In this document: positions 16,096 to 24,671 of the stretch, one piece after another
Position numbering within the stretch: the stretch's first letter is position 1
How the letters are laid out: the number at the start of each line of letters is the position of its first letter
Source: Lachnospiraceae bacterium
GTDB lineage: Bacteria > Bacillota > Clostridia > Lachnospirales > Lachnospiraceae
Direction: 5' to 3'
Length of the DNA stretch: 42,722 nt
NCBI GenBank assembly: GCA_910574285.1
Contig: CAJTAL010000039.1
Coordinates: 1-42,722, forward strand
Made by a program: the position numbers and the translations under genes
Notes under the pieces: model-generated
What the model was told of the DNA's origin: nothing
The model's input: only the letters and a program-made list of their open reading frames with translations
The model's database searches: none

Positions 16096-17148
16096 ATGAA
16101 GAAGATACTGGCGGAGATTATCGCAGAGTGGTACCGCGGACATAAGCGCGACCTTCCGTGGCGCAGGAATCCGGATGCTTACCGCGTGTGGGTATCGGAG
16201 ATCATGCTTCAGCAGACCAGGGTGGAGGCGGTGAAGCCCTACTATGAACGTTTCTTAAGAGAACTGCCTACGGTAAGGGATCTGGCACAGGCGCAGGAAG
16301 ATAAGCTCTTGAAGCTGTGGGAAGGTCTTGGCTATTACAACCGGGTGCGTAATATGCAGCAAGCGGCGCAGCAGATTATGATAGATTATCAGGGGAAATT
16401 TCCGGATACCTATGAGGAGATTCGTTCCTTAAAAGGAATCGGCAGTTATACGGCGGGAGCGATCAGCGCCTTTGCTTATGGGATTCCTAAGGCTGCCGTG
16501 GACGGGAATGTCTTAAGAGTCGTATCCAGGATTACAGGAAGCCGCAAGGATGTCATGAAGCAGAGCGTACGCAGAGAGATGGAGGAAGAGCTGGAAAAGA
16601 TTATCCCGGAGAATGCGGCCAGTGATTTTAACCAGGGGCTGATCGAGCTTGGAGCTATCGTATGCCTGCCAAACGGTGAGCCAAGGTGCAAGGAATGTCC
16701 GGCGGCGCCGTTCTGTGAAGCAAGGAAGCAGGGAACCATAGCGGAGATTCCTGTGAAGAGTAAGGGTAAGGCGAGGAAAATAGAAGACAGGACGGTATTG
16801 GTCTTTAAAGACGGAAAGAAGCTGGCGATCCGCAAGAGGCCAGGAAAGGGATTGCTTGCGGGGCTGTATGAATTTCCGAATGAGAAGGGACATCTGACTC
16901 TTGACGAAGTATCTGCTTACAGTAAGAAGATCGGTCTTATGCCGGTCCGAATCAAAGAGCTTGGTCAGGCGAAGCATATTTTCAGTCATATTGAATGGCA
17001 CATGACGGGATATGAGGTGATCGTAGATGAACTGGAGCAGACCAACGAGCGGGGGTTCCTGTTCATATTGCCGGAAGAGATAGAGCAGGAATATCCGATT
17101 CCGTCTGCTTTTGAATATTATACACGCTATGCCGGAATCGGAAGATAA
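16096..17148 (+). CDS. mutY: A/G-specific adenine DNA glycosylase MutY
   Basis: The protein has 350 residues. The helix-hairpin-helix glycosylase domain has catalytic Glu35 (SEIMLQQTRV) and Asp136 (AAVDGNV), and the iron-sulfur cluster is held by Cys190, Cys198, Cys201 and Cys207. The C-terminal NUDIX-like domain (about 230-345) recognises 8-oxoguanine; HIFSHIEWHM is typical. It removes adenine mispaired with 8-oxoguanine in base excision repair. It starts only 10 bases after the GH5 gene with no terminator in between, so it is probably read through from the mannoside operon. A perfect terminator follows. Confidence 0.95.
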   Translation: MKKILAEIIAEWYRGHKRDLPWRRNPDAYRVWVSEIMLQQTRVEAVKPYYERFLRELPTVRDLAQAQEDKLLKLWEGLGYYNRVRNMQQAAQQIMIDYQGKFPDTYEEIRSLKGIGSYTAGAISAFAYGIPKAAVDGNVLRVVSRITGSRKDVMKQSVRREMEEELEKIIPENAASDFNQGLIELGAIVCLPNGEPRCKECPAAPFCEARKQGTIAEIPVKSKGKARKIEDRTVLVFKDGKKLAIRKRPGKGLLAGLYEFPNEKGHLTLDEVSAYSKKIGLMPVRIKELGQAKHIFSHIEWHMTGYEVIVDELEQTNERGFLFILPEEIEQEYPIPSAFEYYTRYAGIGR

Positions 17149-17149
17149 A

Positions 17150-17187
17150 GAGGCTGCTGCAAAATGGTTGAATTTTGCAGCAGCCTC
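17150..17187. terminator. Bidirectional terminator between mutY and hemerythrin
   Basis: GAGGCTGCTGCAAAAT (17150-17165) and ATTTTGCAGCAGCCTC (17172-17187) form a perfect 16-bp stem with a 6-base loop between two convergent genes. The arms are close kin of the inverted repeat at 24421-24519. Confidence 0.85.
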
Positions 17188-17205
17188 TCTTGCTGTCCGG
17201 GTTAT

Positions 17206-17628
17206 CTATAAACGCTCGTTATTTTCTTTCATGCACTTGTACTCTGCCACGGACCGGTCGAAGCCTTCGATATGTGTATAGAACCATTTGATTACATGCT
17301 CATGTACCTTTTCTACGAAAGCGGCGGAAGGACCTTCTTCCTCTGCCAGCATCTCTTCCAGCTCTTTGATGGTATTCTTGAATGCTTCATGCTGAGCTTT
17401 GTGCTTCTCGAATCCGGGATATTCGATTTCCTTCTGAAGCGCTTCCTCTGCGGAGAAATGGAAATCTGTATATTCAGCCAGATAATCCATCATCTTGATC
17501 GCTGCAGTCTTTTCATTCGACTGGTCGCAGCTATCCAACAGTTTGTTGATCCTGTCGATCAATTCCTTATGATGGGAATCGATCATCTCATTGCCGGTTA
17601 CAAGGTTTTCACTAAATTCTGCATACAT
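17206..17628 (-). CDS. Bacteriohemerythrin
   Basis: The protein has 140 residues, a single-domain four-helix bundle that binds O2 at a di-iron site. All ligands are visible: His20 (MIDSHHKEL), His57 and Glu61 (HFSAEE), His76 and His80 (HKAQHE), His119 and Asp124 (HIEGFD). In anaerobes such proteins are thought to scavenge or sense oxygen. TCCTCC on the plus strand (an AGGAGGA site) lies before the start. The gene is last in a minus-strand run but has an 80-base gap and probably its own promoter. Confidence 0.93.
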   Translation of the reverse strand: MYAEFSENLVTGNEMIDSHHKELIDRINKLLDSCDQSNEKTAAIKMMDYLAEYTDFHFSAEEALQKEIEYPGFEKHKAQHEAFKNTIKELEEMLAEEEGPSAAFVEKVHEHVIKWFYTHIEGFDRSVAEYKCMKENNERL

Positions 17629-17710
17629 AACTAGTATCCTCCTCTTTGTGGTATAAATAATAATATATATTCAGCCATGAATAACACGCATACATGGTCA
17701 ATATGATACA

Positions 17711-18379
17711 TCAGATCGGTTGATGGGAAAGCTTCGCGGCTTTCTTTTCCTGTGCTGCATATACGAAGGGGTATATGATACAGGCCAGCGCTAACGCAGC
17801 GATCACATCCGTAACGGAATGTTGTTTCAAAAACATGGTAGACAGAATGATCAGTACGGCCAGCAGATAAGAGACGTACTGGATATTCCGGCGCTTCTTT
17901 AAGGCGTCGCTGTGTCCGATTGCGATACAGACGCCTATTGAATTGAACACATGGATACTCGGCAGGACATTCGTCGGAGTATCCGTCGAGTAGACGTACC
18001 GCACCAGATCAACGAAGATATTGTCTCTTGCAAATTCGGCAGGACGCAGATTCAATCCGTTGGGAAATACCGTGCATAAGATCAGGAAAAATGTCATCCC
18101 TGTAATCAGGAATGCGGCCAGACGGTAAAAACCCCTCTTATCCGTGAAGAAAAAGTATCCGGCGGCAACTGCGACGAACAGGAACCACAGAAGATAAGGT
18201 ACGATGAAATACTCTACAAAAGGAATATAATCATCAATCGGCGAATGGATAATAAAATAATGGACATTGGTCCGTCTTTCCAGATACACAAACCACGGCA
18301 TATAGATCAGTGCATATAATAATACCCATGCATGCCGGTATTTTTTGATAAAATTTCTTATTTTTTCCATGATTGCCAT
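17711..18379 (-). CDS. PAP2-family membrane phosphatase
   Basis: The protein has 222 residues with about six membrane segments. The motifs PSIHVFNS (equivalent of PSGH) and KQHSVTDVIAA (His and Asp of the third motif) mark the lipid phosphatase/phosphotransferase superfamily, closest to the Aur1/inositolphosphotransferase-like branch that lacks a clear first motif. Members dephosphorylate phosphatidate or undecaprenyl-PP, or transfer headgroups. Two further lipid genes lie upstream on the same strand. An extended -10 box TGTTATAAT lies upstream on the minus strand near 18431, without a good -35. Confidence 0.82.
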   Translation of the reverse strand: MAIMEKIRNFIKKYRHAWVLLYALIYMPWFVYLERRTNVHYFIIHSPIDDYIPFVEYFIVPYLLWFLFVAVAAGYFFFTDKRGFYRLAAFLITGMTFFLILCTVFPNGLNLRPAEFARDNIFVDLVRYVYSTDTPTNVLPSIHVFNSIGVCIAIGHSDALKKRRNIQYVSYLLAVLIILSTMFLKQHSVTDVIAALALACIIYPFVYAAQEKKAAKLSHQPI

Positions 18380-18483
18380 AAATACTACCTCTTCATGTCC
18401 TTACTATCTTATTCACGCCTCCACTCGAATTATAACACGAAAAAACATGAAAAAAAAGAATCAACAACAATGTTCACTGTTTG

Positions 18484-19317
18484 TTAATAAATTTCATTTT
18501 GTTTTTCGAAGATCAGCATGTCAAAGTATTGTTTTCCTCTATATAGCATGTCCGGAGTGTTGAGCGTCCATACAGCGACAGGGATATGAAATATATGTTT
18601 TAATATCCAGACATTGACAATCGGCAGGTCGTTCAGGTTATAAGATATAAAATCAGGCCGTCCTAAAAAATTTGCCAGAAGATGTTTTACCATAAATCGT
18701 AACAGCCAGGCTTCTTTCAAGGGATCCCGGGTAAGATTTGATGAAAGCTGGCCTCTTAGGATATGGGGGGCATTGAGGCGGAACCAACGGATTCCAAGGG
18801 TATTAAAGGACTGGATCAGGCATGGACCGGAATATTGCTGCAGCCTCTGATAAGCTTTTTCGCAGATCTGCAGGGAAGAATCCGGAATCTTCAATTCGAT
18901 CAGCAGCGGAACCTGGCCTTCTACCAGAGACAGTACATCCTCGAAAGACGGTATTGTCTCGGAGGTGCCGCCGAGGCGGCAGGACTTAAGCTCTTTGTAG
19001 GTCAGATGTTCTATGACGTCAGGACGTCCGCACATCCGTTCTAAAGTGTCGTCGTGAAAGACGACAAGATGCCCGTCCTTAGTCAGATGCAGATCGATCT
19101 CAATGCCGTAGCCTCTGTTCAGGGCGGCCCGGAATGCAGCCATGGAATTTTCAGGAATGCCTTTTTCCAGGCAATGATATCCGCGGTGGGCGAACATCGT
19201 ATGCCGGTAGCGGAGCATATCCCGTTTCCGGGATAGACGCGGCAAAAGTGCGAAAAGGTACAGGACAAAAAATATAAAAAACAAAGCAAATAATATGTTA
19301 AAAATAAATCGCAGCAT
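18484..19317 (-). CDS. Membrane-anchored glycerophosphodiester phosphodiesterase
   Basis: The protein has 277 residues. Residues about 3-26 form a membrane anchor. The catalytic domain has the family motifs: AHRG (His44, Arg45), PENS, EIDLHLTKDG (Glu73, Asp75) and FHDDTLER (His88). The enzyme hydrolyses glycerophosphodiesters to glycerol-3-phosphate plus alcohol, here probably outside the cell or at the membrane surface, from lipid or teichoic acid turnover. It lies 32 bases after the lipid kinase gene, so the two are co-transcribed. Confidence 0.9.
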   Translation of the reverse strand: MLRFIFNILFALFFIFFVLYLFALLPRLSRKRDMLRYRHTMFAHRGYHCLEKGIPENSMAAFRAALNRGYGIEIDLHLTKDGHLVVFHDDTLERMCGRPDVIEHLTYKELKSCRLGGTSETIPSFEDVLSLVEGQVPLLIELKIPDSSLQICEKAYQRLQQYSGPCLIQSFNTLGIRWFRLNAPHILRGQLSSNLTRDPLKEAWLLRFMVKHLLANFLGRPDFISYNLNDLPIVNVWILKHIFHIPVAVWTLNTPDMLYRGKQYFDMLIFEKQNEIY

Positions 19318-19349
19318 ATTATAACCTCCAGGTTGCTAATCCATTTCGG

Positions 19350-20273
19350 TTAATACGGTCCGCCGATCACACGCAGCTTTTCAGGCTCAAGGAAGATGCT
19401 GATCTTTGTCTGGCGTAAGACAGGCTCTCCGTCGGTATGGACGGGCAGAGATACGCTGCTTATAATGTCGAGTTTTTTGCAGCGGAAAATATGTATGCCG
19501 CAAAAACGGATATGCCAGCCCTTAAAAGCGGTAGGAAGCAGGGTAATAATCTTGAGCTTCGGCAGGTTCGCGGCGACGATGACGTCAAGGCAGTCGTCTC
19601 CGTAACCGGCATTCGGGCAGAATTTGAATCCGCCTCCTTCGTACATCAGGTTCATGGCGGCCGTAAAATACGTCTTCTCAAAGGTCAGCTTCCGTACGTC
19701 ATCCAACAGAATAGTCATCTTTGAAGGCGTCAGAGTAAGGAGCTGCCGAAGGGCGATTCCGACATAGGTCAGCTTCCCGAGACGGAGCCGGTTCAGCGCA
19801 AGTTTGATCCGGGAGACGGCGGCTTCGTGGCAGACTCCGGCATCGAAGCCGATTCCCGAGCTTACGGCAAAGCGCCGTCTCGTATCATCATATGCGAGTA
19901 TGCCGATATTGATATAGCAGTAGTGCGAAGGATTCATGATATTGTCAAGAGCTTGTTTTGTATCTGTCGGAAGACCAAGCCCCCGGGCAAAATCATTGCC
20001 TGAGCCGATGGGGATGTATCCCAGCGTGACGTTTTCAAGCTGCGCGATACCGTCCACTACTTCGTTGATCGTTCCGTCCCCTCCCAGTACGACGATGGTA
20101 TGGGGCTTAAGATCAGAGGTGAGTCCGCGGACAAGTTTGGCGGCATGCCGCTGGTATTTGGTGAAAAACACCTGATACTTGGCGCCGCGCTCTTTCAGGT
20201 CGGCTTCCACCAGAAGCCAGAGCTTTTGTCCTAAGCCGGAACGGGCGTTGGGATTGACGATAAAAGTATACAT
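19350..20273 (-). CDS. YegS/DgkB-type lipid (diacylglycerol) kinase
   Basis: The protein has 307 residues. The nucleotide-binding motif GGDGTINEVVDG (64-75) and the downstream GSGNDFARGLGLP are the signatures of the DAGK catalytic domain; NPNARSG at residues 7-13 also fits. The C-terminal half is the beta-sandwich of the YegS/BmrU group. It phosphorylates diacylglycerol or a related lipid to feed phospholipid recycling. It has a strong promoter and a hairpin in its leader, and is followed by the phosphodiesterase gene. Confidence 0.9.
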   Translation of the reverse strand: MYTFIVNPNARSGLGQKLWLLVEADLKERGAKYQVFFTKYQRHAAKLVRGLTSDLKPHTIVVLGGDGTINEVVDGIAQLENVTLGYIPIGSGNDFARGLGLPTDTKQALDNIMNPSHYCYINIGILAYDDTRRRFAVSSGIGFDAGVCHEAAVSRIKLALNRLRLGKLTYVGIALRQLLTLTPSKMTILLDDVRKLTFEKTYFTAAMNLMYEGGGFKFCPNAGYGDDCLDVIVAANLPKLKIITLLPTAFKGWHIRFCGIHIFRCKKLDIISSVSLPVHTDGEPVLRQTKISIFLEPEKLRVIGGPY

Positions 20274-20294
20274 AGGACGTCTCCTAAAATATCT

Positions 20295-20317
20295 GTTTAT
20301 AGACAGAATCTATAAAC
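20295..20317 (-). promoter_or_regulatory. Hairpin in the leader of the lipid kinase gene
   Basis: GTTTATAGA (20295-20303) and TCTATAAAC (20309-20317) form a perfect 9-bp inverted repeat with a 5-base gap, between the promoter and the start codon at 20273. It may be an operator or an mRNA hairpin. Confidence 0.5.
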
Positions 20318-20367
20318 GGAAAGAGTATATTAAGATTAATGATTGGATTTATTGGAAGGGCTGCGTT

Positions 20368-20396
20368 ATAATACAATCACAAGATATTATTGTAAA
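20368..20396 (-). promoter_or_regulatory. Promoter of the lipid kinase-phosphodiesterase operon
   Basis: On the minus strand TTTACA (20391-20396) and TATTAT (20368-20373) are 17 bases apart, about 95 bases before the kinase start. Confidence 0.65.
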
Positions 20397-20423
20397 TGGT
20401 TTCACTACCATATTCCCTTCTAG

Positions 20424-20457
20424 AAAATCCTTTGAGTCCGCTTGCTCGAAGGATTTT
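20424..20457 (-). terminator. Terminator-like hairpin after the TetR gene
   Basis: AAAATCCTTTGAG (20424-20436) pairs with CTCGAAGGATTTT (20445-20457), 13 positions with one G-T-type mismatch and an 8-base loop. It lies 16 bases behind the minus-strand stop at 20473. The T run is within the stem. Confidence 0.6.
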
Positions 20458-20472
20458 TACTTTTGTAATACG

Positions 20473-21075
20473 TCAGAACAGTCCGTTCAGATATATTTCC
20501 AGTGAACGTTTCATATTACTTTCAAAATCCGTCTTGCCGTTCTTCAGGCACCATTCGAATACATTTCCGATAACGATCATACGAATATCCGTTGTGATAT
20601 CGTCAAGTTCAACCGACGGAGATACGACTCCGGCATGGATCGCTTTTCGCAGATATTCGGAGACAGTGACGATCGGATAAGGGCGGTCGGACCAGATCAG
20701 AGGATTCAGAGACTGGTTCTTTGGGGTATAATAATTCGCCATGAATTCTACGCCAAGGTTCTGGCAGTAATGTACATAATTCAGATATACATAGATAATC
20801 GTCTGCTTCGCCTCTTCCGGGTCTGCGGGAATCTCCAGAAGATCCGGGTTGATACTGGGCTGTTCCTCAATGTAATATGAGAGGAGATCATCCTTGGTCT
20901 TAAAATGATGATAAAAGCTGCCGTTGGACACGCCGGCTTCCTCACAGATATTCTTAATAGAGAGCTGCTCATATCCCTTCTTCTGCAAGATGTGCTTCGC
21001 CGCGCGGAAGATCTTTCTTTTCGTTTCCTGAGATTTTAACTGCTGCTTGGTCAATTCCTGTATTTCATGGTCCAT
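20473..21075 (-). CDS. TetR-family transcriptional regulator
   Basis: The protein has 200 residues. The N-terminal helix-turn-helix spans about residues 20-65 (KRKIFRAAKHILQKKGYEQLSIKN, then EEAGVSNGSFYHHFKTKDDLL). The C-terminal ligand domain is of the long helical type often found with TetR proteins of Clostridia. It is divergent from tex. A perfect palindrome at 21151-21166 lies just upstream of its promoter and is a good operator candidate. Probable targets are its own gene and perhaps tex or the lipid genes downstream. The ligand is unknown. Confidence 0.88.
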   Translation of the reverse strand: MDHEIQELTKQQLKSQETKRKIFRAAKHILQKKGYEQLSIKNICEEAGVSNGSFYHHFKTKDDLLSYYIEEQPSINPDLLEIPADPEEAKQTIIYVYLNYVHYCQNLGVEFMANYYTPKNQSLNPLIWSDRPYPIVTVSEYLRKAIHAGVVSPSVELDDITTDIRMIVIGNVFEWCLKNGKTDFESNMKRSLEIYLNGLF

Positions 21076-21118
21076 ATTATAAACTCCTTGCTGACGGTGT
21101 ACTGATTATAGCAGAAAT

Positions 21119-21147
21119 ATTATAGCATAGCAGGGGGTGATTTTCAA
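21119..21147 (-). promoter_or_regulatory. Promoter of the TetR gene
   Basis: On the minus strand TTGAAA (21142-21147) and TATAAT (21119-21124) are 17 bases apart. A second TGCTATAAT lies a little downstream near 21104-21112. Confidence 0.7.
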
Positions 21148-21150
21148 GAA

Positions 21151-21166
21151 ACAGAGTGAACTCTGT
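21151..21166. promoter_or_regulatory. Palindromic operator candidate for TetR
   Basis: ACAGAGT-GA-ACTCTGT is a perfect 7-bp inverted repeat with a 2-base centre. It lies 3 bases from the -35 box of the tetR promoter and 13 bases before the -35 box of the tex promoter, a position suited to control either direction. Confidence 0.6.
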
Positions 21167-21179
21167 ATTGAGTATTCCA

Positions 21180-21207
21180 TTGCACAATTCCCAAAATTTG
21201 ATATAAT
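21180..21207 (+). promoter_or_regulatory. Promoter of tex
   Basis: TTGCAC (21180-21185) and TATAAT (21202-21207) are separated by 16 bases. The resulting leader of about 115 bases contains the tandem repeat GATGTTAAAAT twice (21268-21290). Confidence 0.65.
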
Positions 21208-21329
21208 AAAAGGCGCGGTCATTTATATATTTTGCAGAGTATGAATTGTCAGTTTTGCGTCGCTTATGATGTTAAAATGATGTTAAAATCTGCGGCCGTA
21301 TGAAGCTCTAATTTAGAAAGGGATAATTT

Positions 21330-23486
21330 ATGGATGTTAATCAGAAGATCACGGAAGAATTGGGTGTGCAGAAGTGGCAGGTGGAAGCGGCGGTCAAGCT
21401 GATCGACGAGGGCAACACCATTCCATTTATCGCACGATATAGAAAAGAGGCGACGGGTACTCTTGACGATGAGCAGCTTCGTAAACTGTATGAGAGGCTG
21501 ACCTATCTCCGCAATCTGGAAGAGAAGAAGGAGCAGGTATTATCCAGTATCGAGGAGCAGGGTAAGCTTACGGAGGAATTAAAAAAGCAGATACTTGCAG
21601 CCGAGACGCTGGTAGTAGTGGAGGATTTGTACCGCCCCTACCGGCCGAAGAGAAGGACCAGGGCGACGATTGCGAAGGAAAAGGGACTGGAGCCTCTGGC
21701 TTCGCTTATCACGCTGCAGAAGATGACGCAGCCTTTGGAAGAGGCGGCGGCGCAGTACATAGATCCGGAGAAAGAGGTTCATACTATAGAAGAAGCGATT
21801 GCGGGCGCGAAGGATATCATCGCGGAGAGCATCTCCGACGAGGCGGATTACCGTATCTGGATCCGGAAGATAACGGCTCAGAAGGGGCGTGTCGTTTCTG
21901 CGGCGAAGGATGAGAAAGCGGAATCTGTCTATGAGATGTATTATGATTTTGAAGAGCCTGTGAACCGCCTGGCGGGGCATCGGATCCTTGCGCTGAACCG
22001 CGGGGAGAAGGAGAAGTTCTTGTCGGTCAAGATCGAGGCGCCGGAGGAAGATATTATCCGTTATCTGGAGAAGAAGACCATACATGGAGATAATCCGTAT
22101 ACGACGCCGGTTTTAAAGGAAGTGGCGGAGGACAGTTACAAGCGTCTGATCGCCCCTGCGATTGAGCGGGAGATCCGCAACGACCTGACGGAGAAGGCGG
22201 AAGACGGTGCGATCGAGGTGTTCAAGAAGAATCTGGAACAGCTTCTGATGCAGCCTCCGATCGTGGGACAGACAGTTCTTGGCTGGGACCCTGCTTTCCG
22301 TACAGGGTGTAAACTGGCGGTGGTAGATCCTACCGGAAAGGTGATCGGGACTACGGTTATCTATCCGACGGCTCCGACTACACCGCAGAAGATCAAGGCG
22401 TCGAAGGATCTGCTCAAGAAGATCATTCCCAAATATAATATCACGCTGATCTCGGTTGGAAACGGTACTGCGTCCCGTGAATCGGAGATGTTTATCGTAG
22501 AGCTGCTGAAAGAGATCCCGCAGAAGGTACAGTATGTGATTGTAAATGAGGCGGGAGCCTCCGTATATTCGGCAAGCAAGCTGGCAACCGAAGAATTTCC
22601 GAAGTTTGACGTCGGGCAGAGGAGCGCCACGTCTATTGCAAGGAGGCTTCAGGATCCGTTAGCGGAGCTGGTCAAGATAGATCCTAAGTCCATCGGAGTC
22701 GGTCAGTATCAGCATGACATGAACCAGAAGAAATTAAGCGAAGCATTGTCCGGTGTGGTAGAAGACTGTGTGAACAGGGTGGGAGTGGACCTGAACACGG
22801 CGTCGGCGCCGCTTCTTGCGTATATCTCGGGCATCTCGGCTGCGGTGGCGAAGAATATCGTGGCATACCGGGAGGAGAACGGCAAATTCTCGAATCGGAA
22901 GCAGCTTTTGAAGGTAGCGAAGCTCGGACCGAAGGCGTTCGAGCAGTGCGCCGGTTTCATGCGGATTCAGGGAGGCGATAATCCGCTGGACGGGACGAGC
23001 GTGCATCCGGAGACATATGAGGCGGCGGAGAAGCTGTTGAAGAAGCAGGGCTTTTCAATGGAGGATATCAGCGGCGGGAAATTAGTGGGTCTGTCGCTTA
23101 CGATCCGGGATTATAAGAAGCTGGCGGAAGAGCTGGAAATCGGGGAGATTACCTTAAGGGATATCGTGAAAGAGCTGGAGAAACCGGCAAGAGACCCCAG
23201 AGACGAGATGCCGAAGCCGATATTAAGGACGGATGTGCTGGAGATGAAAGATCTGACAGAGGGAATGATCTTAAAGGGCACGGTTAGAAATGTTATTGAT
23301 TTCGGTGCGTTCGTGGATATCGGAGTACATCAGGACGGGCTGGTGCATATATCGGAACTCACGGATAAGAAATTTATCAAGCATCCGTTGGAGGTTGTGA
23401 GCGTGGGAGATATTGTGGACGTCAAGGTGCTGAGCGTGGATATGAAGAAGAAGCGTATCCAGCTTACTATGAAGGGAATATCATAG
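21330..23486 (+). CDS. tex: Tex-family S1 RNA-binding transcription accessory protein
   Basis: The protein has 718 residues, the usual Tex length. The order is an N-terminal helical domain (about 1-320), a YqgF-like RNase H fold (GWDPAFRTGCKLAVVD at about 323), helix-hairpin-helix repeats (about 495-560) and a C-terminal S1 domain (ILKGTVRNVIDFGAFVDIG, LVHISEL, about 640-718). Tex binds nucleic acid and associates with transcription and ribosomes; loss affects toxin and stress gene expression in several bacteria. AAAGGGAT precedes ATG 21330. It is probably followed in the same transcript by the YitT gene (40 bases). Confidence 0.95.
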   Translation: MDVNQKITEELGVQKWQVEAAVKLIDEGNTIPFIARYRKEATGTLDDEQLRKLYERLTYLRNLEEKKEQVLSSIEEQGKLTEELKKQILAAETLVVVEDLYRPYRPKRRTRATIAKEKGLEPLASLITLQKMTQPLEEAAAQYIDPEKEVHTIEEAIAGAKDIIAESISDEADYRIWIRKITAQKGRVVSAAKDEKAESVYEMYYDFEEPVNRLAGHRILALNRGEKEKFLSVKIEAPEEDIIRYLEKKTIHGDNPYTTPVLKEVAEDSYKRLIAPAIEREIRNDLTEKAEDGAIEVFKKNLEQLLMQPPIVGQTVLGWDPAFRTGCKLAVVDPTGKVIGTTVIYPTAPTTPQKIKASKDLLKKIIPKYNITLISVGNGTASRESEMFIVELLKEIPQKVQYVIVNEAGASVYSASKLATEEFPKFDVGQRSATSIARRLQDPLAELVKIDPKSIGVGQYQHDMNQKKLSEALSGVVEDCVNRVGVDLNTASAPLLAYISGISAAVAKNIVAYREENGKFSNRKQLLKVAKLGPKAFEQCAGFMRIQGGDNPLDGTSVHPETYEAAEKLLKKQGFSMEDISGGKLVGLSLTIRDYKKLAEELEIGEITLRDIVKELEKPARDPRDEMPKPILRTDVLEMKDLTEGMILKGTVRNVIDFGAFVDIGVHQDGLVHISELTDKKFIKHPLEVVSVGDIVDVKVLSVDMKKKRIQLTMKGIS

Positions 23487-23526
23487 GAAAATTTATAGAG
23501 GTTATATTTTAAGAGGGGATACAGGT

Positions 23527-24387
23527 ATGAAAACAGGTTGGAGAAAGAGCCTTGAGACGGTGATATGCGTCCTGCTGGGGAATGTGATTCTGTCGGTTGC
23601 GGTGGCTGCGTTCGTCGTGCCGCATGGGATCATCATGGGCGGAGCGACGGGTGTCGCCCTTACGGTGAATCATTATTTGAACGGGAATCTGTCGGTGGTT
23701 ATCTTTATTGTAAACATTATATTATTTCTGCTGGGGACGTTCACACTAGGAAAGAAGTTCGCGCTGACGACGTTGATCAGCACGGTCGTATACCCGATCT
23801 TCCTGTCATTCGCACAGGCGATCCCGGGGATTACAGAACTTACGGATAATATTATGCTTGCGTCATTGTATGGAGGCGCGCTGCTGGGACTGGGGATCGG
23901 TCTGGTTGTGAGAGTGGGTTCCTCCACAGGCGGAACGGATATCCTTGCGCTGGTGCTCCATAAGTGGTTTCATTTTCCGTTGGCGGTGTTCATGTATATC
24001 GTGGATTTTCTGGTGCTTTTGTGTCAGGCTCTCTTCTCGACTTCAGAACAGATCCTGTACGGTATCCTGGTGCTGGTGGTAACCACGATGATGGTAAACC
24101 GTGTGGTGCTGATGGGTCAGTCCCAGATTCAGCTCTTTATTATAACGGATAAGTATGAAGAAGTAAAAGCGAAGGTATTAAAAGAGATCGACGCCGGAGT
24201 AACGATGGTTCATATTGAGACCGGATACGGGGCGAAGCAGCAGAAGGGTGTACTGTGCGTGATACCGAACCGGAAGCTCTATTCTGTTAATCAGGCGGTT
24301 CAGATGGTGGATCCCAAGGCATTCATCACGATCACCCAGATTAATGAGGTGCGCGGACGGGGATTCTCGATAGAGAGAGGACAGTGA
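23527..24387 (+). CDS. YitT-family membrane protein
   Basis: The protein has 286 residues. Residues about 8-200 hold five to six membrane segments, including the glycine-rich ALLGLGIGLVVRVGSSTGGTD, which is characteristic of YitT. The cytoplasmic C-terminus (about 205-286) is the DUF2179 domain, with VTMVHIETGYGAKQQKGVLCV. The family may be a transporter, but no substrate is established. It follows tex closely and ends at a long-loop terminator. Confidence 0.9.
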   Translation: MKTGWRKSLETVICVLLGNVILSVAVAAFVVPHGIIMGGATGVALTVNHYLNGNLSVVIFIVNIILFLLGTFTLGKKFALTTLISTVVYPIFLSFAQAIPGITELTDNIMLASLYGGALLGLGIGLVVRVGSSTGGTDILALVLHKWFHFPLAVFMYIVDFLVLLCQALFSTSEQILYGILVLVVTTMMVNRVVLMGQSQIQLFIITDKYEEVKAKVLKEIDAGVTMVHIETGYGAKQQKGVLCVIPNRKLYSVNQAVQMVDPKAFITITQINEVRGRGFSIERGQ

Positions 24388-24420
24388 TCAGCCTGTAAGC
24401 TGCTCATTTCCGAGTATGTT

Positions 24421-24519
24421 GGGGCTGCCGCAAAATGCGTCGGTTCCGCAAGATATTGTTACAGCATCTGTCATATCTGCACATTATCTTGTAGGAATCT
24501 GTTATTTTGCGGCAGCCCC
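24421..24519 (+). terminator. Long-loop inverted repeat after the YitT gene
   Basis: GGGGCTGCCGCAAAAT (24421-24436) and ATTTTGCGGCAGCCCC (24504-24519) are perfect 16-bp arms, with 67 bases between them and TTGTTTTT after. It serves as a terminator but the long loop is unusual for one. The arms share GGCTGC-GCAAAAT with the repeat at 17150-17187. Confidence 0.75.
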
Positions 24520-24642
24520 TTGTTTTTCAGGAAGAAGTTATAATATGTTGAATTTAAAAAAACAGAATATTCTGATAATAAATACATGAAGAGGAATAAA
24601 TAAGAAAAGATGAAATAAAATATAAAAATATTAAAAAACATG

Positions 24643-24671
24643 TTGACAAATCAAAATAAGTGTGATATCTT
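24643..24671 (+). promoter_or_regulatory. Promoter of the leader region upstream of the MarR gene
   Basis: TTGACA (24643-24648), 17 bases, TATCTT (24666-24671). It is followed by about 340 bases without a classical gene and then by a second promoter. Confidence 0.6.
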
